Positions 30,181 to 39,023 of a DNA stretch of 64,000 nucleotides are shown one piece after another. Numbering within the stretch: position 1 is the first letter of the stretch; each line of letters begins with the position of its first letter. The DNA comes from Planctomycetota bacterium. GTDB taxonomy: Bacteria; Planctomycetota; UBA1135; UBA2386. A program made the translations under genes and the position numbers. Location: positions 620,001-684,000 of the forward strand of contig JACKIB010000001.1 of NCBI GenBank assembly GCA_020638695.1. The letters run 5' to 3'. The notes under the pieces were generated by a model that did no database searches, was not told the DNA's origin, and saw nothing but the letters and a program-made list of their open reading frames with translations.

Positions 30181-30375
30181 CCGGCGCACCTGGGTGGGAT
30201 GGTCGAACTGCAGGGGGTTTGGCCCCAGCGCTGCCCGGAGCGCTGCAGCGCCGCGCCGATCGAGCGGCAGCGCGGGCCGGCGCCGGAAGTAGTCGGTCCG
30301 CTCCCCGCGGAGGTATGGCGGGGCCGCCGGGAGCCCGGGAGTGTTGCGCTCCCCGGGGCGTGTACTATCCGTCGC

Positions 30376-31488
30376 ATGCCATCCCGAACCACCAGGACCC
30401 TCTCGCTAGCACTGGTTGCGTGGATCGTGGTCTGCAGCTGCACCAAGCGGCAGAAGCCGGCGTTGCACCAGGCACTCCCGGCGCCGCACCATGACTTCGG
30501 CACCCTGGATCTCGGCACCAGCGCGACCTGCGACATGGATATTCCCCTACCCTCGGGGGGCGCGGTGATCCCGCAGGCCTACCAAGGCGACTGTGGGTGT
30601 GCGTCCGGCATGCTGATGATCCGGCGCACCGACGGCAGCACCGAGCCGATCTACGGCCTGTCGCAAGACGAGCGGACGATGCAACTCGGGGAGAAGCTGG
30701 TGCTGCGGCTGACGCTCGACACCCGCAAGAAGGAAGCGCTCGACCTGCCACGCACGGTGTCGCACGGTTTCGTGGGGTTCAAGGTGGTACACGGGGCGGC
30801 GTGGCGCTTCGACCGACAACCGATCCAGTTCCACTACGCGATCCACACCCCGATCAGAGTGATGCCGGTCTCGCACGTGGAGTTCGGCGAGCTACCGATG
30901 TCCAGTAGTCCACTTGTGCGCGAGCTGGAACTCAGCAGCAACGATCCTGGACGCCCACTCTCGCTCGGTACCCCTACGTCGAATCAGGACTGCGTCGAAG
31001 CACGGCTGGTGCAATCGGACGGCAAGACGATCCTGCGCATCCAGATCACCCCGCGCACCGACGAGCGCACTTCACCGAGGGTGTCCTGCGCCGTGACGAT
31101 CCCGACCGGGATAGCGAGCTACCCCAAGCTGGTGATCCCGGTGACCGGGAAGTTCATCGGCGACATCGAGTACGAGCCGTCGTACACCGTCAGCTTCAAC
31201 CTGTTCCCGTTCACCAAGGCGCGGGAAGGCTTCGTCAACTTGATCGACCACGACCGCCGGCGGCCGGCCGGCTTCTCGATCGTCAGCCTGAAGTCGGACC
31301 AGGGTGAAGACCTGACGCGGCACTTCGAGGTCAACCTCAGCTCGCTGAGCGCGCGCAAGACACGAGTGACGCTGAACTACCGCGGGACGATGCGTGGCAA
31401 GACGATGCGCGCCTGGCTCCACCTCGCCAAACAGCCCGGCGGGGATCCGGTGGCCCGGATCCGCGTCATCGGCCACAATTCGCTATGA
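30376..31488 (+). CDS. DUF1573-like lipoprotein
   Basis: A 370-residue protein with a signal peptide ending in a lipobox (IVVCSC, C near residue 21). The mature part consists of Ig-like beta segments: HHDFGTLDLGTSATC near the start and VEFGELPMSSSPLVRELELS in the middle, where FG-x-L-x-x-G patterns resemble DUF1573 repeats; a VPVTGKFIGDIEYEP-like segment follows. A GDCGCASGM cluster near residue 75 is notable. It is probably a periplasmic or surface structural protein. Its stop overlaps the start of the cytochrome-like gene by four bases (ATGA), so the two proteins are made together and may work together. Confidence 0.7.
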   Translation: MPSRTTRTLSLALVAWIVVCSCTKRQKPALHQALPAPHHDFGTLDLGTSATCDMDIPLPSGGAVIPQAYQGDCGCASGMLMIRRTDGSTEPIYGLSQDERTMQLGEKLVLRLTLDTRKKEALDLPRTVSHGFVGFKVVHGAAWRFDRQPIQFHYAIHTPIRVMPVSHVEFGELPMSSSPLVRELELSSNDPGRPLSLGTPTSNQDCVEARLVQSDGKTILRIQITPRTDERTSPRVSCAVTIPTGIASYPKLVIPVTGKFIGDIEYEPSYTVSFNLFPFTKAREGFVNLIDHDRRRPAGFSIVSLKSDQGEDLTRHFEVNLSSLSARKTRVTLNYRGTMRGKTMRAWLHLAKQPGGDPVARIRVIGHNSL

Positions 31489-32912
31489 GACCGAGTCCCT
31501 TGCTCTGCTCTGCCGCGGCGCTCGCCGCGCTCCTGGTGTTCTCCCCGTCGTGCGAGCGAGGACCTGTTCCGCAAGCGACCCAGCAGGACAAGCAGTCACC
31601 CGGGCCGGACACCACCGCGCCCCGCCTGCGCATTCGCCTGTCGGGCAACCTGGGCGGCTACCTCGAGCCGTGTGGCTGCGCGTCAGGTCAGCTCGGTGGT
31701 CTGGCGCGGCGCGGCTACCGCAACAAGCTCGACCGCCGCAACCTCGATTTGCTGCTCGAGGGCGGACACCTGCTGAAGCGGGTCGACCTGCTGGAGATGT
31801 CCAAGCTGGCGTCGATCCTCGAGATCCTGGAAGGCGCCGGATACCACGCAGTCGGCTTGGCGCAGCAGGACCTCGCCGCCGGCGCGGAGGAACTCGGTGG
31901 CCTGCTGCAGAGCTTCGGGTCGCTGCCGGCGTTGGCTGCCGACCTCGAACTCGCCGAAGGCAAGCCCTGGCAGGCCGACGGCAAGGACGTGGTGCGCGCA
32001 TTCCGCGAAGTCACCCTGCCGACGGTCACGGCGCGCATCGCATCGCTGGTGATGGACCTCCCGGCGGGTGCCGCCGGAAAAGCGTTCCGGCTCCGCCCAC
32101 CGGCCGAGGCGTGGACGCGAGCGATGGCCGGAGTGGCGCCTGCGACCTACCGGATCTTGATGATCCACGCCGACCGCGACCGCATCAAGGCGCTGCGATT
32201 CAGCCCCAAGCCCGACCTGATCGTCGGGCTCGGCGACGACTACCACGAGCCGCCTGGCAGCGCCGACCAAGCCGACGGCGTGCCGCTGGTCTACCCCGGG
32301 GAGATCGGCCGCGTGCTGCTCGACGTCACACTGGTCCGCACCGCCAATGGGCCGATCTTGACCCGCTACAAGCCGGTACCGCTGCAGGGCAGCAAGAGTG
32401 CCCCGGAGGCGATGCGCGACAAGGAGGTGTTGGCGATCATCCAAGGGCACCGCAAGACGGTGCAGGAGCTGGGCATGCTGGAGGAGTTGGCCAACCAGCG
32501 GACGCTGCCCAACGGGTTGCGCTACGTCGGCGCCAAGGCGTGCGCCGAGTGCCACACCGACGAGAACGACAAATGTGCCAAGCACGCGCACAGCCACGCC
32601 TGGCAGACCCTGATCGACGCCGAGAAGCGCGAGGGCTGGCCGGTGACCCACTACCCCGAGTGCGTGTCGTGCCACGTGGTCGGCTACGGCAGCAAGTCGG
32701 GGTTCGTGTCGCCGCAGAAGACCCCGGGACTGCTCAACGTGACCTGCGAGAACTGCCACGGGCCCGGCAGTGCGCACGTCGCCGCAGGCGACGGCAACGT
32801 GAAGATGCCGCAGAAGGCGACCGTGAAGGTCTGCACCGAGTGCCACAACTTCGAGCACAGCCCGCAGTTCGACTACTCGAAGTACTGGCCGAAGATCGCG
32901 CACGGCAAGTAG
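31485..32912 (+). CDS. UshA-like lipoprotein fused to a tetrahaem cytochrome c554-like domain
   Basis: A 475-residue lipoprotein (lipobox near LVFSPSC). Residues 50-290 are a UshA/5'-nucleotidase-like metallophosphatase fold with the signature LEPCGCASGQLGGLARR, known in a UshA-like family where a cysteine of the CGC motif may be selenocysteine in some members. Here it is Cys. The classical metal-ligand motifs of true 5'-nucleotidases are not evident, so it may be non-catalytic. Residues 350-465 carry four CXXCH haem sites (CAECH, CVSCH, CENCH, CTECH), as in cytochrome c554. It should transfer electrons in the periplasm. It is coupled to the preceding DUF1573-like gene. Confidence 0.85.
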   Translation: MRPSPLLCSAAALAALLVFSPSCERGPVPQATQQDKQSPGPDTTAPRLRIRLSGNLGGYLEPCGCASGQLGGLARRGYRNKLDRRNLDLLLEGGHLLKRVDLLEMSKLASILEILEGAGYHAVGLAQQDLAAGAEELGGLLQSFGSLPALAADLELAEGKPWQADGKDVVRAFREVTLPTVTARIASLVMDLPAGAAGKAFRLRPPAEAWTRAMAGVAPATYRILMIHADRDRIKALRFSPKPDLIVGLGDDYHEPPGSADQADGVPLVYPGEIGRVLLDVTLVRTANGPILTRYKPVPLQGSKSAPEAMRDKEVLAIIQGHRKTVQELGMLEELANQRTLPNGLRYVGAKACAECHTDENDKCAKHAHSHAWQTLIDAEKREGWPVTHYPECVSCHVVGYGSKSGFVSPQKTPGLLNVTCENCHGPGSAHVAAGDGNVKMPQKATVKVCTECHNFEHSPQFDYSKYWPKIAHGK

Positions 32913-32926
32913 GGCACGCGTGGGGT

Positions 32927-33082
32927 GTCTCGGACCTTCTTGACCCACCTCGCCGGCCATACGGCCAGCTCGCGGCGTCGCAGCTCCTCTGCTTGTCCGC
33001 CCACAAGCCGGCTCGTCGCGGCTTCTTGCGAGCGACCGCACGACTCGCCGACTCATGCAACCGAGTTCGGCGACAACCTACC
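32927..33082. repeat. dispersed palindromic repeat R1, copy c
   Basis: Reading GTGGGGTGTCTCGGACCTTC through CGGCCAGCTCGCGGCGTCGC to CAACCGAGTTCGGCGACAAC, this element aligns along its whole length with the reverse complement of 59049-59215. It fills the gap between the cytochrome gene and tyrS and may also act as a bidirectional terminator for these convergent genes. Confidence 0.72.
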
Positions 33083-33091
33083 CGCGCTCGC

Positions 33092-34300
33092 TCAGCCGAT
33101 GCGCACCCGGACGGCCTTCCGCTTGCCCGACTGCAGCAGGTAGCTGCCGGGTCCCAGCGTGGCGCGCTCGTCGTCGACCTTGGCGCCGTCGACCCGCACC
33201 CCGCCACCCTTCAGCAGCCGCCGCCCCTCGCTGCTGGAGCCGCACAGCCCGCCTTGTGCCAGCGCATTGGCCAGCAGGATCGCGCCGTCGCGCAGCTCCT
33301 CGGCGGGAATCGCGACCTCGGGGATCTCGTCGGGCAGACCACCCTCGCGGAACATCCGGTCGAACTCCGCGACCGCTGCCTCCGCCGCGGCAACGCCGTG
33401 GTAGCCGGTGACGATGCTGCGGGCGAGCGCCACCTTGGCGGTGCGTGGGTGGCCACCCAACAGGGCGCGAACCTCCGCTTCCGGGGCGTCGGTGAGGAAG
33501 GTGAAGTACTTCTCCATCAACGGGTCCGGGATGCTCATGCACTTGCCGAACATCTGCGACGGCGGATCTGACACGCCGATCGCGTTGCCGAGCGACTTCG
33601 ACATCTTTTGCACCCCGTCGAGCCCTTCGATGATCGGCGTGGTGATGCACACCTGCGGACGCTGGCCGTGCTGCTTCTGCAGCTCGCGGCCGACCATCAG
33701 GTTGAACAACTGGTCGGTGCCGCCGAGCTCCACGTCGGCCTGCAGCTCCACCGAGTCGTAGCCCTGCATCAACGGGTAGAGGAACTCGTGGATCGAGATC
33801 GGTTGGCCAGCGCGGTAGCGCTCGAGGAACGAATCGCGTTCGAGGATCTGCGCCACGGTGTAGGACGCGCTCAGCTTGACGGCGTCCATGAACGTCATGC
33901 CGTCGAACCACTCGCTGTTCTCGCGCTGCTCCGCGGCGTCGACGTCCAGCACGGCACCCACCTGCGCCCGGTAGGTCGCCTTGTTGGCGTCGACCTGCTC
34001 GCGGGTGAGCTGCGGACGGGTCTTGTTCTTGCCGGTCGGGTCGCCCACCATCGCGGTGGCGGTGCCCCACAGCACGATCACCCGGTGGCCGAGCCGCTGG
34101 AAGTCGCGAAGCTTGCGCAGGGGCACGGTGTGGCCGACGTGGATGTCCGGCGACGACGGGTCGATGCCGAGCTTCACCCGCAGGGGCCTACCGGTCTGCG
34201 CACTCTCGCGCAGCCGTTCGACCAGTTCCTCCTCACCGATCAGGTCCACCACGCCGCGGCGGATCACCCGCAACTGCTCGTCGATCGGCGGAAAGCTCAC
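33092..34300 (-). CDS. tyrS: tyrosine--tRNA ligase
   Basis: A 402-residue class I aminoacyl-tRNA synthetase of the long TyrS/TyrZ type. The HIGH motif is DIHVGHTVPL, the KMSKS loop is VQKMSKSLGN, and a C-terminal S4-like RNA-binding domain (GGVRVDGAKVDDERATLG) is present. I chose GTG at 34300 because it has an excellent ribosome-binding site (AGGAGGG) and matches the family N-terminus; the frame stays open 109 codons upstream in the neighbour. The GTG overlaps the stop of the upstream lipoprotein gene (GTGA). It charges tRNA-Tyr in the cytoplasm. Confidence 0.97.
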   Translation of the reverse strand: MSFPPIDEQLRVIRRGVVDLIGEEELVERLRESAQTGRPLRVKLGIDPSSPDIHVGHTVPLRKLRDFQRLGHRVIVLWGTATAMVGDPTGKNKTRPQLTREQVDANKATYRAQVGAVLDVDAAEQRENSEWFDGMTFMDAVKLSASYTVAQILERDSFLERYRAGQPISIHEFLYPLMQGYDSVELQADVELGGTDQLFNLMVGRELQKQHGQRPQVCITTPIIEGLDGVQKMSKSLGNAIGVSDPPSQMFGKCMSIPDPLMEKYFTFLTDAPEAEVRALLGGHPRTAKVALARSIVTGYHGVAAAEAAVAEFDRMFREGGLPDEIPEVAIPAEELRDGAILLANALAQGGLCGSSSEGRRLLKGGGVRVDGAKVDDERATLGPGSYLLQSGKRKAVRVRIG

Positions 34301-35511
34301 TTCGCCCTCCTGCCACGAGTCTGCTGGTGCGCCTGCCACCACAGCAGCCAGGACTCGCGATCGGATACCGGCAAGTTGGCGCGGGACACCAAGCGCAGCG
34401 CGCCCATCGCCACGCGCGCCTGCGCCGGGGTGCCGACGCGCACCGCATCGATCCACAGCGCCATCGCGGCTTCGCGATCCTGATCGGGCATGAAGTAGGC
34501 GGCGAGGAACTGGTGCGGGAAGTGCTTGGCCTGCTTGCCGGCCAGCGCCACCCGCAAGGTCGCGAGTGGCTGGGTCTGCACCGCCTGGTAGCCGGCGGGG
34601 AACAGCATGGTGTGGAACGTGCAGCACGCGGTGTAGCCGGCGATCCCACGCCGCAACCGCTGCGCCGGGGACAGGCGATCGGGGTCACCGGACTGCCGGC
34701 GACCACCCGGCTGGCTGACCTGCAGTTCTTCGTCGCCGAGCCGCACCACACAGGGCAGCAGCTCGACGCGGATCGAAACCTCGCGGATCACGGTCTCGCG
34801 CGGGGCTGCCGGCGACTGGAAGCCCAGCACCAGCGGATGGCCGGTGACTACCCGCGTGCGGCGATCGACCCGCAGCGTCAGGGACTCGCTGAGGTCCACC
34901 ACTTCGCCTACGGCGTCGAAGTCGCGCAGCCGCATGTGCACCTGGAACGCGGCCTCCCGCTCGCCCCCGCCACCGAGCTCGGTCGCCGCCCCACTCGGGT
35001 GCGGTGGCATCACGAACTGGTACGACTGCGGCGTGTGCACCGACCGCGACTCGGGCAGCCGCGCGCTCGAGTGTTCGACCCGGCAGCGATCCGCCAGTTC
35101 GAGTTCGAACTGCAGGCCGTCGGCCAGCCGCGCAAACTGCCGCAACCGTTGGGCGGCGTCCGCCGGCATGTCCGGGCGGGTGTGCTGCTGCAGCAGCACC
35201 CGCAGCTCGCGGAGGCCGTCCGCGGTGCCGCTCGACCAGGCATCACGCATGCGCGCGAACACGGTCGCGTAGTAGCCGGTGACCGCCTCGCTGCTCCCCG
35301 ACTCGGCGTTGGTGTGCATCGGCACCACCACCGGCCCCAGGCTCAGGGCCGGACGGGTCGGCGCGCACGACCACGCCAGCCCGGCGAGCAGCGGCAACAC
35401 CGCCCACCGACCACAGGTCGACGGACGATTCAGGCGCGCCCGGGTACCCGAGCCATCGGGATCCCGGGCTGGTCGCCCGGCGGCAGCGAGTTCGATCGGC
35501 CGGAGCGGCAT
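34297..35511 (-). CDS. putative lipoprotein, unknown function
   Basis: A 404-residue protein. A basic N-terminal region of about 35 residues precedes WAVLPLLAGLAWSC, a likely lipobox, so the true start may be closer to that segment. The mature part begins with a helical region (MRDAWSSGTADGLRELRVLL) followed by beta-rich sequence (VDLSESLTLRVDRRTRVVTG) and a helical C-terminus (QFLAAYFMPDQDREAAMALW). I do not recognise the family. It lies between rpsA (16 bp downstream of the rpsA stop) and tyrS, with which it is translationally coupled, so it is co-transcribed with translation genes. Confidence 0.65.
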   Translation of the reverse strand: MPLRPIELAAAGRPARDPDGSGTRARLNRPSTCGRWAVLPLLAGLAWSCAPTRPALSLGPVVVPMHTNAESGSSEAVTGYYATVFARMRDAWSSGTADGLRELRVLLQQHTRPDMPADAAQRLRQFARLADGLQFELELADRCRVEHSSARLPESRSVHTPQSYQFVMPPHPSGAATELGGGGEREAAFQVHMRLRDFDAVGEVVDLSESLTLRVDRRTRVVTGHPLVLGFQSPAAPRETVIREVSIRVELLPCVVRLGDEELQVSQPGGRRQSGDPDRLSPAQRLRRGIAGYTACCTFHTMLFPAGYQAVQTQPLATLRVALAGKQAKHFPHQFLAAYFMPDQDREAAMALWIDAVRVGTPAQARVAMGALRLVSRANLPVSDRESWLLWWQAHQQTRGRRAK

Positions 35512-35526
35512 CGACGCCCCGACCGG

Positions 35527-37380
35527 TCAGTCCGACTTCTCGGCAGCCTCGGGTTCTTCGCCGCCGCTCTGCTCGGCAGACTTCGCCGCCTCGCTGTCGC
35601 GCTCGGCCTTCTCGGCGTCGCGCTCGCTGATGCGCGCTCCGATGCCCTTGAGCTGGCTGGCCAGCGAGCTCAGGTGCTCCGGACGGGCCGGCGATTCCTC
35701 GATCTCGGTCTCGTAGCCCTCCTCGGCCTCGTCGGTCTCGAAGCTCGCCTGGATCAGCGTCAGGCCGATCTTGCGCTCGTCGGGATCGATCTTGATCACC
35801 CGCACCTCGACACGCTGGCCGACCTTGACCACGTCCTCGGGGTTCTCGACCTTGTGGTCGGCGAGCTCCGAGATGTGCAGCAGGCCCTCGAGGCCTTCCT
35901 CGAGTTCGACGAACACGCCGAAGTTGGTGATCTTGGTGACGGTGCCGGGAACGCTGTCGCCGATGTGGTAGCGCGCCGGGATGTCCTGCGCCCACGGATC
36001 AGGCGTGAGCTGCTTGAGACCGAGCGCGATGCGCTTCTTCTCCTGGTCGACCGACAGCACCACGCACTCGACCTCGTCGCCCTTCTTCACCACCTCGCTC
36101 GGGTGGGTGATCTTCTTGGTCCACGACATGTCGGACAAGTGCAGCAGGCCGTCGATGCCCTCCTGCAGCTCGATGAACGAGCCGTAGTTGGTCAGGTTGC
36201 GCACCCGGCCGCGGATGATCGTCCCCGGCGGGTAGTTCTCGGAGACCATGGTCCAGGGGTTCACCTCGGTCTGCTTCATGCCGAGGCTGATCTCCTGCTT
36301 CTCCGGATTGACGTCCAGCACCACCACCTCGACCTTGTCGCCGACGTTCACCACCTCGCTCGGGTGGTTGACGCGCTTGGTCCAGGACATCTCGGAGATG
36401 TGCACCAGGCCCTCGACGCCGTCCTCGAGCTTGACGAAGGCGCCGTAGGACATCAGGTTGACCACCTCGCCGGTGACACTCGATTCCTTCGGGTACTTGG
36501 TCTCGATGTTCTCCCACGGCGAAGGCTCCTTCTGCTTCATGCCGAGGGCGATGCGCTCGCGGTCCCAGTCGATCTTGAGGATCTTGACCTCGACCTCGTC
36601 CTCGATGTTGACCATCTCGGAGGGGTGGTTGATCCGACCCCAGGTCATGTCGGTGATGTGCAGCAGACCGTCGATGCCGCCGAGGTCGACGAACACACCG
36701 AAGTCGGCGATGTTCTTGACCACGCCCTTGCGGATCTGGCCTTCCTCGATCTCCGCCAGCAGCGACGACTTGAGCTTCTCGCGATCCTCCTCGATCAGCT
36801 TGCGGCGCGAGATGACGATGTTCATCCGCTCCTCGTCGATCTTGATGATCCGCGCCTCGATCTCCTTGCCGATCCACTCCGAGATGTCCCCGGTGCGGCG
36901 GATGTTGACCTGCGAGGCGGGCAGGAACACCGGCACCCCGATGTCCACCAGCAGTCCGCCCTTGATCTTGCGCTGCGCGATGCCGCGCACCACGTCGCCT
37001 TCCTTGTGGGTCTCGATGACCCGTTCCCACCCGCGGATCCGATCGGCCTTGCGCTTGCTCAGCGTGATGTGGCCTTCGACGTCGACGATCTCCTCGACCA
37101 GCGTCTCGATCGGCATCCCCGGCACCACGGATTCGGGGGAGTCGAACTCGTCGATCGGGATGCGACCTTCGGACTTGTAGCCGACGTCGACCACCACCAT
37201 CCCGTCCGGTTGGACCCGGATCACCTTGCCCTTGACAATGTCGTTGGTGTTCAGCCGAGCGACGTTGAGGGACTGCTCATGGGACTCCATGGTGGTCCCG
37301 GCCATGGCCTCGCGGACCAACTGATCGAGTTCGTCGGCGTCCAGTCGGAGTTCGCGGACGAGTTGCTTGCCTTGCTGCAT
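35527..37380 (-). CDS. rpsA: 30S ribosomal protein S1
   Basis: A 617-residue protein with at least five, probably six, S1 RNA-binding repeats. Each carries the pattern GxxVxxxxxFGxFVxLxxGxxGLLHxSxM, for example FGVFVDLGGIDGLLHITDMT and YGSFIELQEGIDGLLHLSDM. The acidic C-terminal tail (GYETEIEESPARPEHLSSL and beyond) is longer than in E. coli. It recruits mRNA to the 30S subunit. The leader directly before the ATG is pyrimidine-rich (CCCCTGACCCCTCTCTCG) with no Shine-Dalgarno sequence, as is known for rpsA in other bacteria. It sits downstream of cmk and plsC on the same strand, the conserved cmk-rpsA neighbourhood. Confidence 0.96.
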   Translation of the reverse strand: MQQGKQLVRELRLDADELDQLVREAMAGTTMESHEQSLNVARLNTNDIVKGKVIRVQPDGMVVVDVGYKSEGRIPIDEFDSPESVVPGMPIETLVEEIVDVEGHITLSKRKADRIRGWERVIETHKEGDVVRGIAQRKIKGGLLVDIGVPVFLPASQVNIRRTGDISEWIGKEIEARIIKIDEERMNIVISRRKLIEEDREKLKSSLLAEIEEGQIRKGVVKNIADFGVFVDLGGIDGLLHITDMTWGRINHPSEMVNIEDEVEVKILKIDWDRERIALGMKQKEPSPWENIETKYPKESSVTGEVVNLMSYGAFVKLEDGVEGLVHISEMSWTKRVNHPSEVVNVGDKVEVVVLDVNPEKQEISLGMKQTEVNPWTMVSENYPPGTIIRGRVRNLTNYGSFIELQEGIDGLLHLSDMSWTKKITHPSEVVKKGDEVECVVLSVDQEKKRIALGLKQLTPDPWAQDIPARYHIGDSVPGTVTKITNFGVFVELEEGLEGLLHISELADHKVENPEDVVKVGQRVEVRVIKIDPDERKIGLTLIQASFETDEAEEGYETEIEESPARPEHLSSLASQLKGIGARISERDAEKAERDSEAAKSAEQSGGEEPEAAEKSD

Positions 37381-37521
37381 CGAGAGAGGGGTCAGGGGAA
37401 TCGGGGAAACGAACGGGGTTTTCTGGTCGGGTTCGCGGCACGCGCCGCTGGAGTCCGCCGAACCGTTCGGCGGCCCCGGGAGAATCGAAGGAGGACCCCG
37501 CAGCCGCGACTACCCGCCGGC

Positions 37522-38172
37522 TCAGCCGGGATCGGGCGAGCCTCCGGAGTCCGCGAAGAGCGTCCCACCGTCGGCCAGTTCGGAGCCTGCGAGGCCGGCG
37601 ATCTCTCGCCGCAGGGCCTCGAGCCCGCCGGGCGCCAACACCTGCGCGGCCGGTCGGGGCGCTCCGAAGTGGACCGTCACCTTCCGTGGCCGCGGGATGC
37701 TCGTCCCCGGTGGGAAGGCGGCAAAGCTACCCCGGATCCCGACCGGCACAACCGTGGCGTCGGACTTCTTCAGCAGCAGCAGCATTCCGCGCTGGAACGG
37801 CTTGAGTCGACCGTCCCGGCTGCGGGACCCCTCCGGGAACATCCCGACCGCGTGGCCCTGCTCCAGGGCCTCGACCACCCGGTCGATCGACGCCCGGGTC
37901 GGGGCGGCCCGGTCGACGAACATGACCCCGATCGACCGCATCCAGGCGCCCACCACGGGGATATCCCCCAGGGTCGAGCGGGCGACGAACCAGCACCGGC
38001 GGCGCAAGCCGCTCCCGAGCAGGATCGGGTCGAGGTGACTGGCGTGGTTGCTCACCAGCAAGACGGCGCCCTCGCGCGGCACCATGGCCGCCCCGCGCAC
38101 CCCGACCCGGTGCCACACGGTCACGAAACACCGGCACAGGAACCTGCTGAGCCAGTAGATCAGCGCATCCAT
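37522..38172 (-). CDS. plsC: 1-acyl-sn-glycerol-3-phosphate acyltransferase
   Basis: A 216-residue acyltransferase. The catalytic HX4D motif is NHASHLD (about residues 42-48), and the phosphate-binding FPEGSRS motif lies near residue 112. An N-terminal hydrophobic helix (ALIYWLSRFLCRCFVTVW) suggests membrane association. It transfers an acyl chain to lysophosphatidic acid in phospholipid synthesis. ATG 38172 lies 17 bp after the stop of cmk. The cmk-plsC-rpsA order is common across bacteria. A longer open frame upstream overlaps cmk and is not supported. Confidence 0.93.
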   Translation of the reverse strand: MDALIYWLSRFLCRCFVTVWHRVGVRGAAMVPREGAVLLVSNHASHLDPILLGSGLRRRCWFVARSTLGDIPVVGAWMRSIGVMFVDRAAPTRASIDRVVEALEQGHAVGMFPEGSRSRDGRLKPFQRGMLLLLKKSDATVVPVGIRGSFAAFPPGTSIPRPRKVTVHFGAPRPAAQVLAPGGLEALRREIAGLAGSELADGGTLFADSGGSPDPG

Positions 38173-38188
38173 TGCCGCTCGAAACTGG

Positions 38189-38896
38189 TCATGTCGGGTC
38201 CGAGCCGCCCGTGGCCTCTTCCTGCTGCACCAAGCGAGCCAGTTGCTCGACGACTTCTGCCGCCGAACGCCCGGTCGTGTCGAAGTACACCGCACCATCC
38301 GCGCGCCGCAGCGGTGCGTCGGGGCGGGTGCTGTCGAGGTGGTCGCGCACCTGGATCTCCTCGAGAACCTGCTGCTCGGTGACGTCGCGGCCGCGCGCCG
38401 TGAAGTCGAGGCAGCGCCGCCGGGCGCGCTCGTCGGGCGCAGCGTCGAGGAAGAACTTCCAGAGTGCGGCCGGGAACACCACCGTCCCCATGTCCCGCCC
38501 CTCCGCGACCACCGGACCGGCCGCGGCGATCTGGCGCTGGAGCCGCCGCATCATGGCGCGGACCGGGGGGCGCGCCGACACGGCCGACACCCGCGCCTCC
38601 ACCTCGCGCGACCGCAGGTGGGCCGTGACGTCGTCGCCGTCGAGTTCCACCCGATCGCCGTCCGCCAACTGCAGCCGAAGGACTGCCAGGCGCTCCGCCA
38701 GGTCCCCATCGGGCAGATCCGCGGGGATCTCGTGGCGCAGCAGGTGCCAGGTGACGGCGCGGTACATCGCTCCGGTGTCGAGGTAGCGGAACCCCAGGGC
38801 CTGCGCCAGCGCCCGTGCCACGGTGCTCTTGCCCGAACCGGAGGGTCCGTCGATCGCGACGACGCGTCGCAGCTGCGCTGGGTCTGGGTCGGACAT
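38189..38896 (-). CDS. cmk: (d)CMP kinase
   Basis: A 235-residue nucleoside monophosphate kinase. The P-loop GPSGSGKSTVAR (about 19-30) and YLDTGAMYRAVT are diagnostic of cytidylate kinase, and VVAEGRDMGTVVFP fits the CMP-binding region. It phosphorylates CMP and dCMP. I used the ATG at 38896; one at 38950 would add 18 residues. The long frame further upstream belongs to the opposite-strand helical gene. It heads the cmk-plsC-rpsA-lipoprotein-tyrS series. Confidence 0.95.
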   Translation of the reverse strand: MSDPDPAQLRRVVAIDGPSGSGKSTVARALAQALGFRYLDTGAMYRAVTWHLLRHEIPADLPDGDLAERLAVLRLQLADGDRVELDGDDVTAHLRSREVEARVSAVSARPPVRAMMRRLQRQIAAAGPVVAEGRDMGTVVFPAALWKFFLDAAPDERARRRCLDFTARGRDVTEQQVLEEIQVRDHLDSTRPDAPLRRADGAVYFDTTGRSAAEVVEQLARLVQQEEATGGSDPT

Positions 38897-39023
38897 CGGG
38901 CGAACGTTCGCGGGCGATCGTAGGCCGGGCACGCCGCCATCAGAAGTCATTCGGTGCGTACGGCCGATACTAACCCGGGGCAGCGGCCGGAAAGTCCGGG
39001 CGCCAGCGGAACGAGGGGAACAA

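Larger units (their letters stand above)
29637..30375. other. 739-bp repeat- and hairpin-rich intergenic region
   Basis: No credible gene is present. From left to right it holds an R2 fragment, the palindromic R3 element, several CCATGGC palindromes around 29950-29995, a near-sigma-54 motif (TGGCAC at 30007 and TTGC at 30017), an 11-bp inverted repeat and a terminator-like hairpin. The last 195 bp before the DUF1573-like gene are GC-rich without clear features. The part from about 30020 to 30180 could be a small RNA. Confidence 0.55.

Noticed and set aside
34327..38382. 1351-codon open frame on the plus strand across the tyrS-side lipoprotein, rpsA and plsC genes
   Set aside because: It is antisense to well-supported genes and has the His/Asp/Leu-rich, motif-free composition typical of shadow frames in high-GC DNA.
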